Assembly (NCBI GenBank): GCA_029339505.1
Contig: JAQISU010000118.1
Location: 4,081,501 to 4,145,500, forward strand
Length of the DNA stretch: 64,000 nucleotides
Reading direction: 5' to 3'
Origin: Unio delphinus
Lineage: Eukaryota > Mollusca > Bivalvia > Unionida > Unionidae
Both the position numbers and the translations under genes were made by a program. The notes beneath the pieces were generated by a model. The model saw only the letters and a program-made list of their open reading frames with translations. It was not told where the DNA came from and searched no databases. This document shows, piece by piece, positions 23,846-35,702 of the stretch; positions within the stretch are counted from its first letter, which is position 1, and every line of letters starts with the position of its first letter.

Positions 23846-24411
23846 ACACGAAAAGTTTAGATAAAGGTTTTTAAAAAACAGAAGGGAATGGTTGGAACAA
23901 ATTGTCGACGGAAATTGAGTTGGTCAATTTATAAGAAAACCGAATGCTTGAGGACTGGGATTTTGTGCCCTGCAATATGTACATTACATAAGCTGTGGTT
24001 GAAAGAGTCTGGAACCGCACCTACAAATGAAGGTGCATATGGAAAAAAATGAAGCCCTCTGTCAGAAAAAGGCTTTAGTTGAGAATAAAAAGAGACGATT
24101 GCACATTGAGCTAGCAAAATCATTTATGACAAAACAGAAGACTAAAGTCTAAAGAAATCTGTCTTAAAGCCGCAAAAAGAGCTCATCTGGCATATCAACA
24201 GGTTGTGTTCAGTGGACAGAAAGACAAGTGAATATATGGGATTATTTGTATATAGATAATGTATTTGGGTGGTTTTTTTTACATATTTATTATGAAAAGA
24301 TAGAAGTGTAATATGTTGGCAGCAAAAAATGCCTAATTATTGACTTAATTATGTGTTTGTTCCAACCATTCCCTTCTGTTTTTTAAAAACCTTTATCTAA
24401 ACTTTTCGTGT
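23846..24411. mobile_element. 566-bp element with perfect 56-bp inverted terminal repeats
   Basis: The left arm 23846-23901 starts ACACGAAAAGTTTAGATAAA. The right arm 24356-24411 is its exact reverse complement over all 56 bases. Left and right flanks (TGACA and GAACA) give no clear target duplication. The interior (about 454 bp) encodes nothing I recognise. Perfect arms imply recent insertion or arm homogenisation. A fold-back element is an alternative reading. Confidence 0.85.
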
Positions 24412-24842
24412 GAACACATGTGAACACAGACATGCACATGAAAAAACTTAAGTACCAATAGTATTGGAAAACAAATTCATGTGACAATAAATATTGTAAA
24501 ATTATTCAAAATTTTGGTAAGTTTGTTAGTTTTTCAAATGATTATTTTGTTACATATTATGGTTACAAGTTGCACCAGGAGCAGATTTTCATGCATGTAA
24601 AATGCATTTTTAGTTTGGGGTCTTTGACCCCCAGAACACCCCCTCCCTGATCAGGGGTGTTGCCTCTCGAGACCCAGTTAGGGGAGTACCCCCAAACCCC
24701 CCTTTCACATTTTCATGTTTTTTTTTTAATGGTCAAAATCATGTCTGTTTACGAGGTTATCTTTCATCTGATTAGCTGAGCATGTTGTCATTGTAAAGTA
24801 TATTTATGATTTGATTTTGATGATACTTAAAAATGTTATGTT

Positions 24843-25342
24843 TAGAGGCCGACCGAAACTAAATTTCTGGTTTCGGCCAAAAACGAAACAAGACCGAAAG
24901 TTATAAATTGACTTTCGGATGAAACCGTAGCCGAAACCAAAAGTTTAACTACACCTTCGGCTGAAACCGAAACCGAAAGATAAACCGAAGTTGCTGAACA
25001 CTAGATTTATTAAATAGGCCTGGGTCATGATGCATTACTACACTAATTACAAACGAATCTAAAAGTAATCATTCAGAGCCTGCAGTAAGAGGACTTCGCT
25101 AAATGTCAAATTGCCTAGCGCCTAATGACCGGCCGACAAGCAGAGTAATAGACGCAGCACTAGCATTGCATTTTGAAAGTTAAAATAGATCTTCGGTTGA
25201 TGACCTAAAGTCAATATCAGTTTCGGCTGAAACCGAAAGCAAACCGAAAGCTAACTTTTTGGCTTTGGCCGAAACCGAAACTATGCCGAAAGTGGTCATT
25301 TGCCAACTTTCGGCGCCGAAACCGAATTTTGGTCGGCCTCTA
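24843..25342. mobile_element. hAT-type MITE (500 bp)
   Basis: Ends TAGAGGCCGACC and GGTCGGCCTCTA. The flanking octamers GTTATGTT (24835-24842) and CTTATGTT (25343-25350) match at 7 of 8. The interior is dominated by CCGAAA/TTTCGG motifs in both orientations (subterminal repeats), which makes it strikingly richer in CpG than the intron. Confidence 0.85.
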
Positions 25343-25573
25343 CTTATGTTATTAAGATCTTCAGTAATGAGCAAGTTACGTGCATACTACTCATTAGGTG
25401 ATCTTTCATCAGATTTGCTGAGTTAGGTACCCATCTGGAAGCTATATATCTTGTCCGTGATTGATTGGATTTTAAATATGGGTTTATATCATCAGGATTC
25501 TGGATTCGTTCGACAATCTGTGTACCTTGCCTATTTTCACTCTGGAAGTGGTATTTCAGATCCGATTTTGATA

Positions 25574-26483
25574 AAGATGGAATATGTGCATATGTAATCA
25601 AGATGGAAAATGTGCATATGTAATCAAGATGGAATATGTGCATATGTAATCAATATGGAATACGTGCATATGTAATCAATATGGAATACGTACATATGTA
25701 ATCAATATGGAATATGGGCATATGTAATCAATATGGAATATGGGCATATGTAATCAATATGGAATACGTGCATATGTAATCAATATGGAATACGTACATA
25801 TGTAATCAATATGGAATATGGGCATATGTAATCAATATGGAATATGAGCATATGTAATCAATATGGAATATGGGCATATGTAATCAATATGGAATATGGG
25901 CATATGTAATCAATATGGAATACGTGCATATGTAATCAATATGGAATACGTGCATATGTAATCAATATGGAATATGGGCATATGTAATCAATATGGAATA
26001 CGTGCATATGTAATCAATATGGAATACGTGCATATGTAATCAATATGGAATACGTACATATGTAATCAATATGGAATATGGGCATATGTAATCAATATGG
26101 AATATGGGCATATGTAATCAATATGGAATATGGGCATATGTAATCAATATGGAATATGGGCATATGTAATCAATATGGAATATGGGCATATGTAATCAAT
26201 ATGGAATATGGGCATATGTAATCAATATGGAATATGGGCATATGTAATCAATATGGAATACGTGCATATATAATCAATATGGAATACGTACATATGTAAT
26301 CAATATGGAATACGTGCATATGTAATCAATATGGAATACGTACATATGTAATCAATATGGAATACGTACATATGTAATCAATATGGAATATGGGCATATG
26401 TAATCAATATGGAATATGGGCATATGTAATCAATATGGAATACGTGCATATGTAATCAAGATGGAATACGTGCATATGTAATC
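25574..26483. repeat. 26-bp minisatellite, 35 copies
   Basis: The 910 bp divide exactly into 35 units of 26 bp with consensus AATATGGAAT + A(T/C)G(G/T)(G/A) + CATATGTAATC. Three main unit types (TGGGCATATG, CGTGCATATG, CGTACATATG) are interspersed. Every unit carries the palindrome CATATG. No length variants are apparent, in contrast to the 38-bp array. Confidence 0.95.
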
Positions 26484-27820
26484 AACGTTATTTTGTACAA
26501 GTTGTTAGGTACCCAGTGTTTCCACTTGGGTTGCACTTGCTACTGATATCTAGTACTGGAAAGAATGAAAAAAGGTGATACAAGACCAAATTTTACGGTA
26601 TTTATAACGCAATAAATTATGAGGTCATTATCATTAAATGTAGCTAAAATGAAGTATTTTAAACAAATTAGGTACTTTTGGCTATGTTTAATGAGACTAA
26701 TCTGAAAATGTACAGCGTTATAGATCGGATCTAATTGTCAAAACTGTGTAATCCCATTCCAATATCATCCCTGTCAGTCACCAACCTAATCCAAAAACAA
26801 CTTTGAGCTCACTGATAAAGTATTTAGTTTCATGCAACATGTAAAATGTTTTGTTTTAGTGGCTTGGTGTTATAAAAACCCAACAACATATCACATGATT
26901 TACGGTCATCTATCAATAGACACATCCAAATCTAAATCAGGTAGGTCTTGCAATAAAATACAAACGCTGTTATTAATTGTTTGGAACAAGTAAATAAAAG
27001 CACCAGTGGTATACACAAACAAATACAAACTTAGGAATAAAATGAAAAATTATGGAAATACAAATGGTTGTGTTAGAATCCAGAAACTGGATTATCTATC
27101 ACATTGATTCAGATCTGGATTTCATAATTGATTCAGTGGCATTGGTAAGGGAACCAGGCTACCTATACTGGAGTACCTCATATGATTTAACCTGCGTGTA
27201 TATTGTGGAATTTTTAAAGTGCGCATATTTGTAAACTGCATGATCAAGCTGTTGCTTTTTTTTTTATGGCATCCAACAAGTGACATGGAGTCAGCCCACA
27301 AACTATTTACTTGTGTATCATCTACATGCCTTTCTCCCAACAGAACTAAAACTAAGATTCCAATGAAAACCTAGGATTCCTAGCAGTGACAGTGCCATTA
27401 TATACATTAAAACACTATCAAACTCATCAGGTGTTCCCTTGCATTTTTTAAATAGAGAGTTGATCAGAGCCTATTGAGGTCATGATTCCATTCTCGGGTC
27501 AGTGAAAACAGTTCTTTTATTTCTTATGTACTTTACCTGTGTGTATCCACCACACTGCCTTCAATGCAATAATTAAAGTCCTTCCACAATTAAAAATTAC
27601 TCCTTCACTATCATTCCATGGTAAGAAGATCAGTCCTTGTTATGTATATTTCACAGTGAAAGACAGACGAACAGCACCTCATTTTGTTGGCATGATTTTT
27701 TTATGTAAAGTTGAGAGACATCAAAAAGCCATCAAGATCCGTGGGGTTTGGAATTGTAGTTTGTGAAACTGGAGGTAATTAAAATTCAAGTAAACTGTAC
27801 AAAGTTTCGAGTTTGGACAC
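26484..27820. other. Intronic stretch without recognised features
   Basis: AT-rich intron 6 sequence between the 26-bp minisatellite and an orphan hAT end. I see no conserved exon or repeat here. The short ORFs (for example 27052-27234 and 27539-27766) have no recognisable content. Confidence 0.7.
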
Positions 27821-27993
27821 GATGATTACCGATGCTGCATCAATTTTTGAATCTCACTTTTAGACTTTTAAATGCACGTTTTCCAGCTTGATAATAGCAG
27901 TACATTATTTTTTTAACACCTTACTGAAAACAGTGGCCCAGCTTGCGGAAAAGAATTTGACTGTCTTACTGACAAGGTGTGTTGGCAGGTCTG
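27820..27993. mobile_element. Orphan hAT terminus (CAGACCTGCC family)
   Basis: The block ends GTTGGCAGGTCTG at 27993, the reverse complement of the left terminus of the hAT relic at 28987. Its inner part (ACGTTTTCCAGCTT...CACCTTACTGA) matches the right end of the element at 52273-53022. I found no matching left end, so this is a truncated copy or an old one with decayed ends. Confidence 0.6.
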
Positions 27994-28433
27994 TAGAAGG
28001 TGTGTGAAAAAGCCATTGTCAAATAATCCTCTGAAATTGGAACATTATATTCATCTTCATCTGCAGCACTTGTACTGGGAACTGGCATAGTGCTTTTTAA
28101 AAAAAATGAACTTAATCGATTGCTGGGCCATTTTTGATTCTTCAATGCAAATTGAATGATGCAAAAATTGACCACTAAGATTAACATCCATGAAACAAAA
28201 AGAAAAAGGAGTCTTTAATTTGTATTGTTTCATCCTAAATTAAAATCCTTGCAATCCATCAAAGAGATAAGCCAACTCTCCATTTGGTGCTGTGTTGTTG
28301 CATTCCAATCACTCATCAAAGTCAACAGGAATACAACTGCATCAAGACAAAAAAGTTGGCTCCTTACAGACTTGATGTTGAAACAGCTAAATTTATGAAT
28401 ACTGACAGCCTCATATTTTTCCAGTAATGGGCA

Positions 28434-28626
28434 AATTTTCTTTATAAAATCTGTCATATGCATCAGGGTGTAAATTTTCTTTATAAAATCTGTCACATGC
28501 ATCAGGGTGTAAATTTTCTTTATAAAATCTGTCATATGCATCAGGGTGTAAATTTTCTTTATAAAATCTGTCATATGCATCAGGGTGTAAATTTTCTTTA
28601 TAAAATCTGTCACGTGTATCAGAGTA
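28434..28626. repeat. 39-bp minisatellite, about 5 copies
   Basis: The unit is TTTTCTTTATAAAATCTGTC followed by ATATGCATCAGGGTGTAAA. Because 39 is a multiple of three, long frames cross it on both strands (up to 172 codons on the minus strand). The translated 13-residue repeat is therefore not evidence of a protein. Confidence 0.94.
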
Positions 28627-28986
28627 TAACAGTACCTTTGAGAGCAAGATGCGCATATATTAATGGTTTGATCATGCATCTTATTGACATATTCAACCGA
28701 TCCTGAAAAATGAGAACATGGAAAGAAAGATGGCAAATTATTCAGCATTAAAATTACAATTGAACTACCAGAGAAACTGATATCGTTAAGGCCTTATTAA
28801 TACAAGTAATAATTATTTAAAAAATCCAGGTAAGACCCCATCTCAGAGCTTACAAATGGACATAGCCTGTTATTTTACCCAATACACAAAGAAAGAGATG
28901 TTGAATTTGCATATTTTCATTTATATAAACTCTCCTCCCTGGCCAATTAAAACTTTCTTATTTGAGTACATTGTGAACCCTTGTCA

Positions 28987-30523
28987 CAGACCTGCCAACT
29001 CTACTGAAAAAATCAGGAGAATCCTGATTTTTGGACCTATCTCCCGATTCCCCGATTTTTTTGAGGAAAAAAAATCCTTGTTTATTTTTACAAACATTAC
29101 ATTTTCAGTTTCCATGTTTCTGTATCTGGTTTTTCTGTGTGTGGTATCTTTCTTAGTACTTTACCATATCTGGATTCATTTCCTTCCTATGCGGATTGAT
29201 GAGCTTTTGGATATTTATTATTACCTGGAACCAAGTAATAAAAGAATGCCGGATTTCAAGAATTTTCAACTTCTGAATAATGATGAAATCATGAAAATCC
29301 TGAAGTATTGCCCAACTAAATGGCTTTCTCTTGGAAAGTGAATTAATCATCTTCTGAGCTGTGGGTGCCACTTCGTGAGTTTATTTAGAAAATGTATTTA
29401 GAAGAAAAGAACAGAAGGCTTCAGCAGCTGCTTTTAATTAGGCAGGGGCAGATACTGGTGCTGTGATTGTTGACAGCTGGTTTAGACAGAAGGAAATAGA
29501 GTCATCACCTGCTTCAAGTCTCAGCAATGCCATGCTGAAAAGAAGAAGAGATAACCTACACCCAAGATGTACCCTTGCATATTGCCAGTTTTTTAAGCTG
29601 GATTCAGAATATTTTTGACAGGCCTAGCAAAGCTTTAAAGCATGACAAGTTCAAACAAGCCCCTAATTCACAAGACCAGAGACATTCTACTATCCATGTA
29701 CTGAGAATTCTTTGTGATTGTTATTAAACCAATGCACATTGTTGACAAGACAGGACATCTCAGCAAATTATGTAAAAGATGAAAGTTTGTACATTTGTTC
29801 TTAGGACATGTACTTGGGTGATGCAACCAACAAACTTCTAGAGAAGATGAATTCTATAACGCAGTTACAGACAAGAATGCACTGTGGGGTATTTCTGATC
29901 ATATCACTGTCATACATAAAGGAAAATTTTCCATGAAAGGATGCCTTGCTCATTCATGCAAGCATTGCAGATGTGGCTAAATAATCTGTAGCCGCATTTA
30001 AGGACCTGGTCTTTTTCTCCAGTCCAATGGAAGGTATTAACAGTAATGATCTGCATAGAGAGCTTCAGCGGTACCAAAGCTACAATTTAGACACAGAATT
30101 CAATATGGAAAGAGCAGATCATCAGTGGGTTGCTCTCAGGAAGAAAAAGGATGGATCTGGCCAACTGTTGTTTCCAACCCATGGGAGAGTAATGCTATCA
30201 ATACTTTCAATATACCACACAGCAACAACAATGCTGATACAGCATTCTCAATGGTCAGAAAAAAAGAACTAGTCAATGAGCCAGCCTGTCAGCATCAAGC
30301 CTGGAAGCTATTCTTGTTAGCAAATTTGGAACCCAAGGAATAATAAATGATGAACGTTTGCAGAAATGTAAATCTGCAATATACAATGGACTGAAATAAG
30401 AAAAGTAAACTTCTTTATTATGATATATACACCTTGTTCTTGTACCTCCTGATTTTTTACCCTGTCTCTTGATTTTTAATGGCGATTTGCCTGATTTTGA
30501 TTTCTTCAATGTTGGCAGGTCTG
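28987..30523 (+). mobile_element. Decayed hAT transposon (1.5 kb)
   Basis: Inverted ends CAGACCTGCCAAC (28987) and GTTGGCAGGTCTG (ending 30523) are flanked by decayed 8-bp copies CCTTGTCA (28979-28986) and CCTTATCT (30524-30531), 6 of 8 identical. Inside are + strand remnants of a hAT transposase: Ile-Leu-Lys-Tyr-Cys-Pro-Thr-Lys-Trp-Leu-Ser-Leu at about 29298-29335 and the dimerisation-region block Ile-Pro-His-Ser-Asn ... Phe-Ser-Met-Val-Arg-Lys at about 30210-30260. Stops and frameshifts lie between them. Related termini occur at 27993 and 52273-53022. Confidence 0.82.
29279..30345 (+). pseudogene. hAT transposase remnant, multiply broken
   Basis: Three separate frames carry family-like blocks. 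The Cys-Pro-Thr-(Arg/Lys)-Trp-Leu-Ser-Leu motif ends in a stop at 29339-29341. A block with Lys-Lys-Lys-Asp-Gly-Ser-Gly-Gln-Leu-Leu-Phe-Pro (30027 onward) shifts frame near 30190 into the Pro-His-Ser-Asn ... Phe-Ser-Met-Val-Arg-Lys block, which stops at 30341-30343. In this hAT group those motifs lie in the RNase-H-like/dimerisation half. There is no intact catalytic core, so it is non-functional. Confidence 0.72.
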
Positions 30524-32734
30524 CCTTATCTGTTTTGTTTTGTTTTTTTCTTTTCAGAGACCAATGTAAAACAATTTAAATATACTTTCGTGCTTTTTTG
30601 TCAACTTTTGTGTCAGTTAACGATACTGTACTTTATGCTAACAGTTTTGTTTCAATTTTAAATATTCCTGGGGGGTGGGGGAATTGTGCATTAAGCTTGA
30701 TCAGTTGTGGTAATCCGTGAATTTGTAACCAATCAGAAGCAGATTATTTCTGTGGAGGTTTGTTAGCAGATTCCAAAAAAGGCAAGTTTCATGTTTCATC
30801 CTTCAAAGATAGTAATGTAGGGCATTTATCTTGAACTGTCTCCTCATTTTGATAGTCTTTTTTACGCAGATAACCATTTCTCGCAAAAACAAAAGAGAAA
30901 GTTGCTTATTTCAAGATTTTTTTCTCCATATTTTTATAAAGTTAAGTGAGTATTAAATCTGTTTATATACTAGGTTTTACTGAACAGGTGTTGAGCAACT
31001 ATTTTTAATACAAGTTGTTACCTATCGAAACTCGATTCTCCATTTTTTCACACCACTTTGCCCTTTTCTGTCAATACATACAAGTCAGTTTGCTTCTGTT
31101 GATTCTTTATATATAAAGGCCAGGCAGTATCTTGAGATTGTTTAGGGAATGCCAAGGTAGATTTATTTTACTGCGCTTAGGTTAAAGCAGGTCATAACAG
31201 TTGATAATCCTGTCCGAGGGATCAATAAATTGTACACAATTTGATGTCACAAGCAATACTTTTGAAAAATTTCCTTGTTGCCTTTTAGAATCATATGAAT
31301 TATTAGCAGTAAGTAAAAATATTGCTGACATTTCCTATATGAATCAGTGGTTATTTTGTGATCCTTAATATTGTATCAGTAAGAATTAAAAAAACAAATT
31401 GCTTTTAAAAGACCAGCATCAATTTATTGTATTATAGACAGTATGTGCTTTGAATGAGAAAGAAAGCACCATTCTATTCATGTAGGACATATGTCCAAAT
31501 TAAGAATACTCCCTGAAAAAAATGCAAAACGAAAATTTACATTTCTGTCAAATGACGTCAAATCGATCATTTGGAGAGTGCTCTAACATCAATTAAAATT
31601 TCAGGTGATAATTCAAAAATGGATTCATAATATATTTCTAGACAATTTATGAGTACAGTTTTCATATACTGACTGTATATTCAGTAAAATTACATTGGTT
31701 ATTTGGTGTCTATTATAACAAGTTGCAACAGCAGTTGTCATTGGTTTCTTGCATCACATATTCTGCTGAACAAAAAAAGCAAATATTTTACACAATATCT
31801 TTGAGGAACTATCTCTACTCGTATGGAAAGAAATTTCATTTAATCAGGTTGTTGAAATATGAAGTAACATGCGCATTTTATAATAATGTAAACTTTGTAG
31901 ATGTTACATGAATTTTATGACATCATGGTCTGTACCATTTACTATTAAAATGAAAACCAAATATTTACGTTAAAGTTCAGGAAATGCATTCAGATATTTA
32001 TTTATACCAATAAAAATCTACCGTTCGTTGTCTCCTTTGTTATTTGACGACAATCTCTACATCCACACCAAGTCACAACAAGTTGACACCTTATTGGTCT
32101 TGAGTTAAATGGGGTGGGTGAGAAATTGAGTTGATAATTTAAGGAATATAGGAGTTATTTTCCTTGTTTATTATCAAACTTTGAATGACAAGAAGCATAT
32201 GATTTGTGTTCAAGATTGACTTAAAGAATGGCAGTAATTGTTACTATGGCTAAACAAGGGGACTGTCAGAACAAAATTCTCTAGGAATTTATTTGTTTAC
32301 AATGAAAATCACACACATCAGCACTTGATATAAATAACATTGTAGGATTATACAAATTAGAAGACAATTCATGCATAACCCAATTTGTTTTTTCCTTAAC
32401 CCGCATTAGTGGGAAGCTAGATGTGGCATTCATTTATCTGAAGATGGCTATGTAGGCCTAAAATTTTGGTAAAATTTTTTTTTTCTTGCATATATTTCCT
32501 AACCTCTTTATAATGCTTGCTTGCCCCTTTCATTTGGGTCTTGTATTCTGGTTTTGGTTTAAGTTTTATTTGTTTTCTGATATATCATAAACCACTTAAT
32601 GGATTTAATTCATACCTGGTATGAATCATGGTGAAGCTTTGACCATTAATTTTTTGACTTAAACAGTTCCTATTATCTTGAAGACAAAGTCAGTATTAAA
32701 AAAATTGCGTTGAGGTTTTTGTCTGCTTTTTATT

Positions 32735-32945
32735 TGTTAAATCCCATGATGGATTTTCTTCCTACTTGGGATGAAGCCAATACCTTTCAGTGACATAACA
32801 GTTGCCCAATTGACCTTTGGATGAAGGTCCTTAATTTGTTAATAATTCTTAAATACCTTGATGGAGTTTCTTCTTACTTTGGATGAAGCCAATTCCTTTC
32901 AGTGATGTAACAATTGACCTTGGGAGTGAAGGTCCTTAATGGAAT
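32735..32945. repeat. Diverged tandem repeat (about 120-bp period, 2 copies)
   Basis: (A)TG(A)TGGATTTTCTTCCTACTTGGGATGAAGCCAATAC... and a diverged copy both contain GATGAAGCCAAT(A/T)CCTTTCAGTGA and GAAGGTCCTTAAT. Copies lie at about 32745-32850 and 32862-32942. Confidence 0.75.
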
Positions 32946-33756
32946 CATGAGGCTAAGGCAATTCATTTACTGGCATGCAGTCTTTATGACCAAGGAGTTG
33001 AGGACAAAGTCACTAAACCTTATCTAGGCTTGGGTTGAAAAAAATTAATCTCGTGATGGATTTTCTTTATGAATCATTATAAACTGAAAACAAATCATTC
33101 TGCAACATAGTTTTGTCTATTTTTTTACTTCATCTCTAATTCATACATTTATTCTGATGGCAAAAGTATATTGGCATGAGATTTGATCACATTGTAACAT
33201 TGTGGAAATAGTAGCATGCATGCAGAAGAATGGAATATCAATTCCCCTTTGCATGCTACAGTGATGTGTGTTTTGGACAATTAAATATGTTAAAAATATC
33301 AAACAAATATGGCTGCTGTTCTTGATGTCCTCTTTTTTTCCACATATATGATTATGCATAAATGTTTTTGTGAAAGTGTTTTCACTGCTGGAGTATACTC
33401 TTGAAACTACTCACTTAACGGACTACTTATAAATAAGCCAACTACATAGTAATGTGTGCTTGCTTTATGGTTCCTTTGGCTTCTTTTCTTTTTGTTTTTG
33501 TCTGGTTTTTGCATGTTTTGAATATTTGGTTCTGGCTTTCTTGTTTCTATCTTTAATTTTCTTGAATTTCTTTATACAGTCAAACACTGCATGAATCTTT
33601 TGCTGAATTTATTCCCTTTTTTGGTATAGTTTGACATCAAGCATGACTTCTTTCGTGCATCATTTTTTCCGTGAATATTAATATTACTTTCCATTTCTGT
33701 TGTTGATATGTTCTTTCTTTGCTCTTTACTTTGCTGTTTCTGTCTTCCTTGCTTAG

Positions 33757-34040
33757 ATACTGTGAAGAGCTCCACTGCTCATGGTAGAGAGCGTGTACTT
33801 CCAACTCGTTTGTCTTTGCCTGTTCGTGGAAGTGAGGTTCCGCCCACTGAGGCTGTAATGGACAGTAGTAAAGTCAGTGAGAGCAGATTGGCCACACCCT
33901 CTTCTGGGGGACGCATTAGTTTTAAAGCATCAGGACTGCCACTTCCTGTATCCAGTGCAGGGGACAATGCAAAATTGCGCAGAATCATGCAAGATACAAG
34001 GGGACATGGTGGACTCTATTCAAAACAGAAGCCTTCATAG
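33757..34040 (+). CDS. CSNK1D/E: CK1 delta/epsilon alternative terminal exon 7a (proximal tail)
   Basis: A long pyrimidine tract (TTTGCTGTTTCTGTCTTCCTTGCTTAG) precedes base 33757. Entered in phase 1 from exon 6 it gives 94 residues and a TAG stop at 34038-34040. The tail starts Asn-Thr-Val-Lys-Ser-Ser-Thr-Ala-His-Gly-Arg-Glu and ends Gly-Gly-Leu-Tyr-Ser-Lys-Gln-Lys-Pro-Ser. It is Ser/Pro-rich, basic (a Lys-Leu-Arg-Arg-Ile-Met block) and without hydrophobic segments. It lacks the Ser-Pro-Arg/Arg-Leu-His-Arg-Gly motif of the distal exon. The phase match, the clean frame and an AATAAA at 34416 support a real alternative last exon. I do not recognise the tail from vertebrate isoforms. No transcript evidence is available here. 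Confidence 0.8.
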
Positions 34041-34421
34041 TATAGTGTAAACTTGATAGGAATCTGTGCTGGGAAGAATGCAAGTTGAGAAACGATTTAA
34101 GTTCTCAGATTTGGTCGCAGTCATAGAATTCAATGTGATTGTGTTTTAATTTCCAAGTGATTTATTTTACAACTCTGGTGCTCTTTCAGTGTGGAAGTTC
34201 TTTTTTGCAACTTTTTCATTGCAAAAATGATAGACTGTGCTGCATATGGACAAACCATTCTTCATTTCAAGGCAGATTATCATGTTGATAAAATTTCTTT
34301 TATTTCTTTTTTCATTGTCAGTATTTTGATGAGTGCTATACATGTATTTTGAGGTATATAAATGTGAATACTGTTCGTCTCTTTGTCCAACTGATGTGCT
34401 GTAAAGTTTACAGAAAATAAA
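34041..34421 (+). promoter_or_regulatory. Presumed 3' UTR of isoform 7a with AATAAA signal
   Basis: Sequence after the 7a stop. The canonical AATAAA hexamer at 34416-34421 would give a 3' UTR of about 400 bp. The cleavage site is not determinable from sequence alone. Confidence 0.6.
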
Positions 34422-34943
34422 GATTATTAATATGGTATGTATTTCTGATGAATATTAAAATTGCTGACAATATTGCTTCAGTCCTTGTAAAATTGAGGGT
34501 ACAGTAAAATCTTCAGTGATTATTAAAACTTGCTTCACATCAGTTGCATGACATGATCTTCACATCAATATATAAACTAATTTACAAACCTTGTCAAGGG
34601 CCTCTTTTGCAGCAATGTAGAATTTTTTTTTCAACTTTTTCTCCACGGTACCTGAACCAATCCTCGCTTAAATTGGATTTTTTTTTTACCATAGAACAAA
34701 CTCTGCCAGAATTACTTTTGCAATGGCTCCCCAAGTAACAGTGTTCTACCATTTCTTCAGGTTGGCTTACCCTGGCAATGGTGTGACTTCCATAGTACCC
34801 ATTGTAAGGATCATTGTTAATAATATACTGTATATTCTCACAAGTTGGACTGCAATCAACAAAAGACATGATCTTTCATGGCATAATGCACTTGCAGATC
34901 TGGGCCTATACTGTTTTTTTATACTGATTACTCTTAAACTGCA

Positions 34944-34990
34944 CAGACCCAGATTTGTTGGTACATAATGAACTGACCGATCTGAATCTG
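34944..34990 (+). other. 47-nt hairpin, copy 1 (after exon 7a)
   Basis: CAGACCCAGAT and, 25 nt later, ATCTGAATCTG can form an 11-bp stem with two mismatches. The loop resembles that of the copy at 43018-43064, which lies after exon 7b. Both copies are 47 nt long. Confidence 0.6.
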
Positions 34991-35657
34991 TGCAATGTGT
35001 ATGTTGGAATTTTCTTTTTAGTATGTATGGTATAATAGTAAGAAAACTGATAGAACAACTTTCCAAAGGAAGCTGACAGGTGAGTCCTGGCATATTCACA
35101 TTTACACAAAAAAAGGTCTATAAGCCATCTAGTTGATCTGAAATTTTTGTAAGTAGAGATACATTTACACATAATCAATACCACCAATTTCAGCCAGGTA
35201 GCTAGAACTATTATATCCTGATGTGGCTGCATTTCAACCCAAAACAATGGCCATGTTCTTATGACATTTGGTTTAAAAGTTTCACTTACATATAAGAAAT
35301 GCTGTAAATCACTAAATATTCAGCTACAGTATGTAAATATACCATGTCATGAATATGCAGCATTTTCTTCATGTGCAAAACTTGAAATATTATGGATTAC
35401 AGTAGCTACTGTTACAAAATTGCCATTTGATCACATTCTCTAAGGTAAATTTATGACAATTCTTTTAAATCCTATAAATAGAAAGAAGTCTGAAAGAAAG
35501 TTATGCCATTGTATATGTGACTTGGATTTATTCTGCCAAAACATTCTGTAAGGATGAGGAAACGTTTTTTTTTTTTTAATTTATTTTTTTGTTTAAAATG
35601 GCTCTGAGATATATTCACTATTTTTTGTATTAATATTAATATTATTGTTATTATTAA

Positions 35658-35698
<41 letters not shown>
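35658..35698. repeat. (ATT)n microsatellite
   Basis: About 13 ATT triplets, with imperfect AT-rich sequence to its left. Confidence 0.95.

Positions 35699-35702
<4 letters not shown>

Larger units (their letters stand above)
17311..33756 (+). other. Intron 6, proximal splice (16.4 kb; 25.3 kb to the distal exon)
   Basis: GT at 17311-17312, AG at 33755-33756 (or 42635-42636). Repeats and transposons inside are listed separately. Positions 17320-18860 and 30530-32730 show nothing recognisable. About 18860-20640 is an old, heavily diverged tandem array whose copies share CTAGTTGGT...AAATGAAAATGGT and TTGAAAATCTTG(T/A). A related fragment recurs at about 40335-40425. Confidence 0.85.

Noticed and set aside
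20654..26483. CRISPR-like arrays
   Set aside because: The repeats are head-to-tail with no unique spacers, and the context is a eukaryotic intron; these are minisatellites.
28230..28748. 172-codon minus-strand ORF with a 13-residue repeat
   Set aside because: The frame exists because the 39-bp minisatellite unit is a multiple of three; other frames are open across it too.
33779..33988. 69-codon minus-strand ORF over exon 7a
   Set aside because: Antisense shadow of exon 7a.
34594..35247. Overlapping 91-, 110- and 113-codon minus-strand ORFs
   Set aside because: Mutually overlapping frames without conserved motifs in a region with no other coding signal; likely chance.
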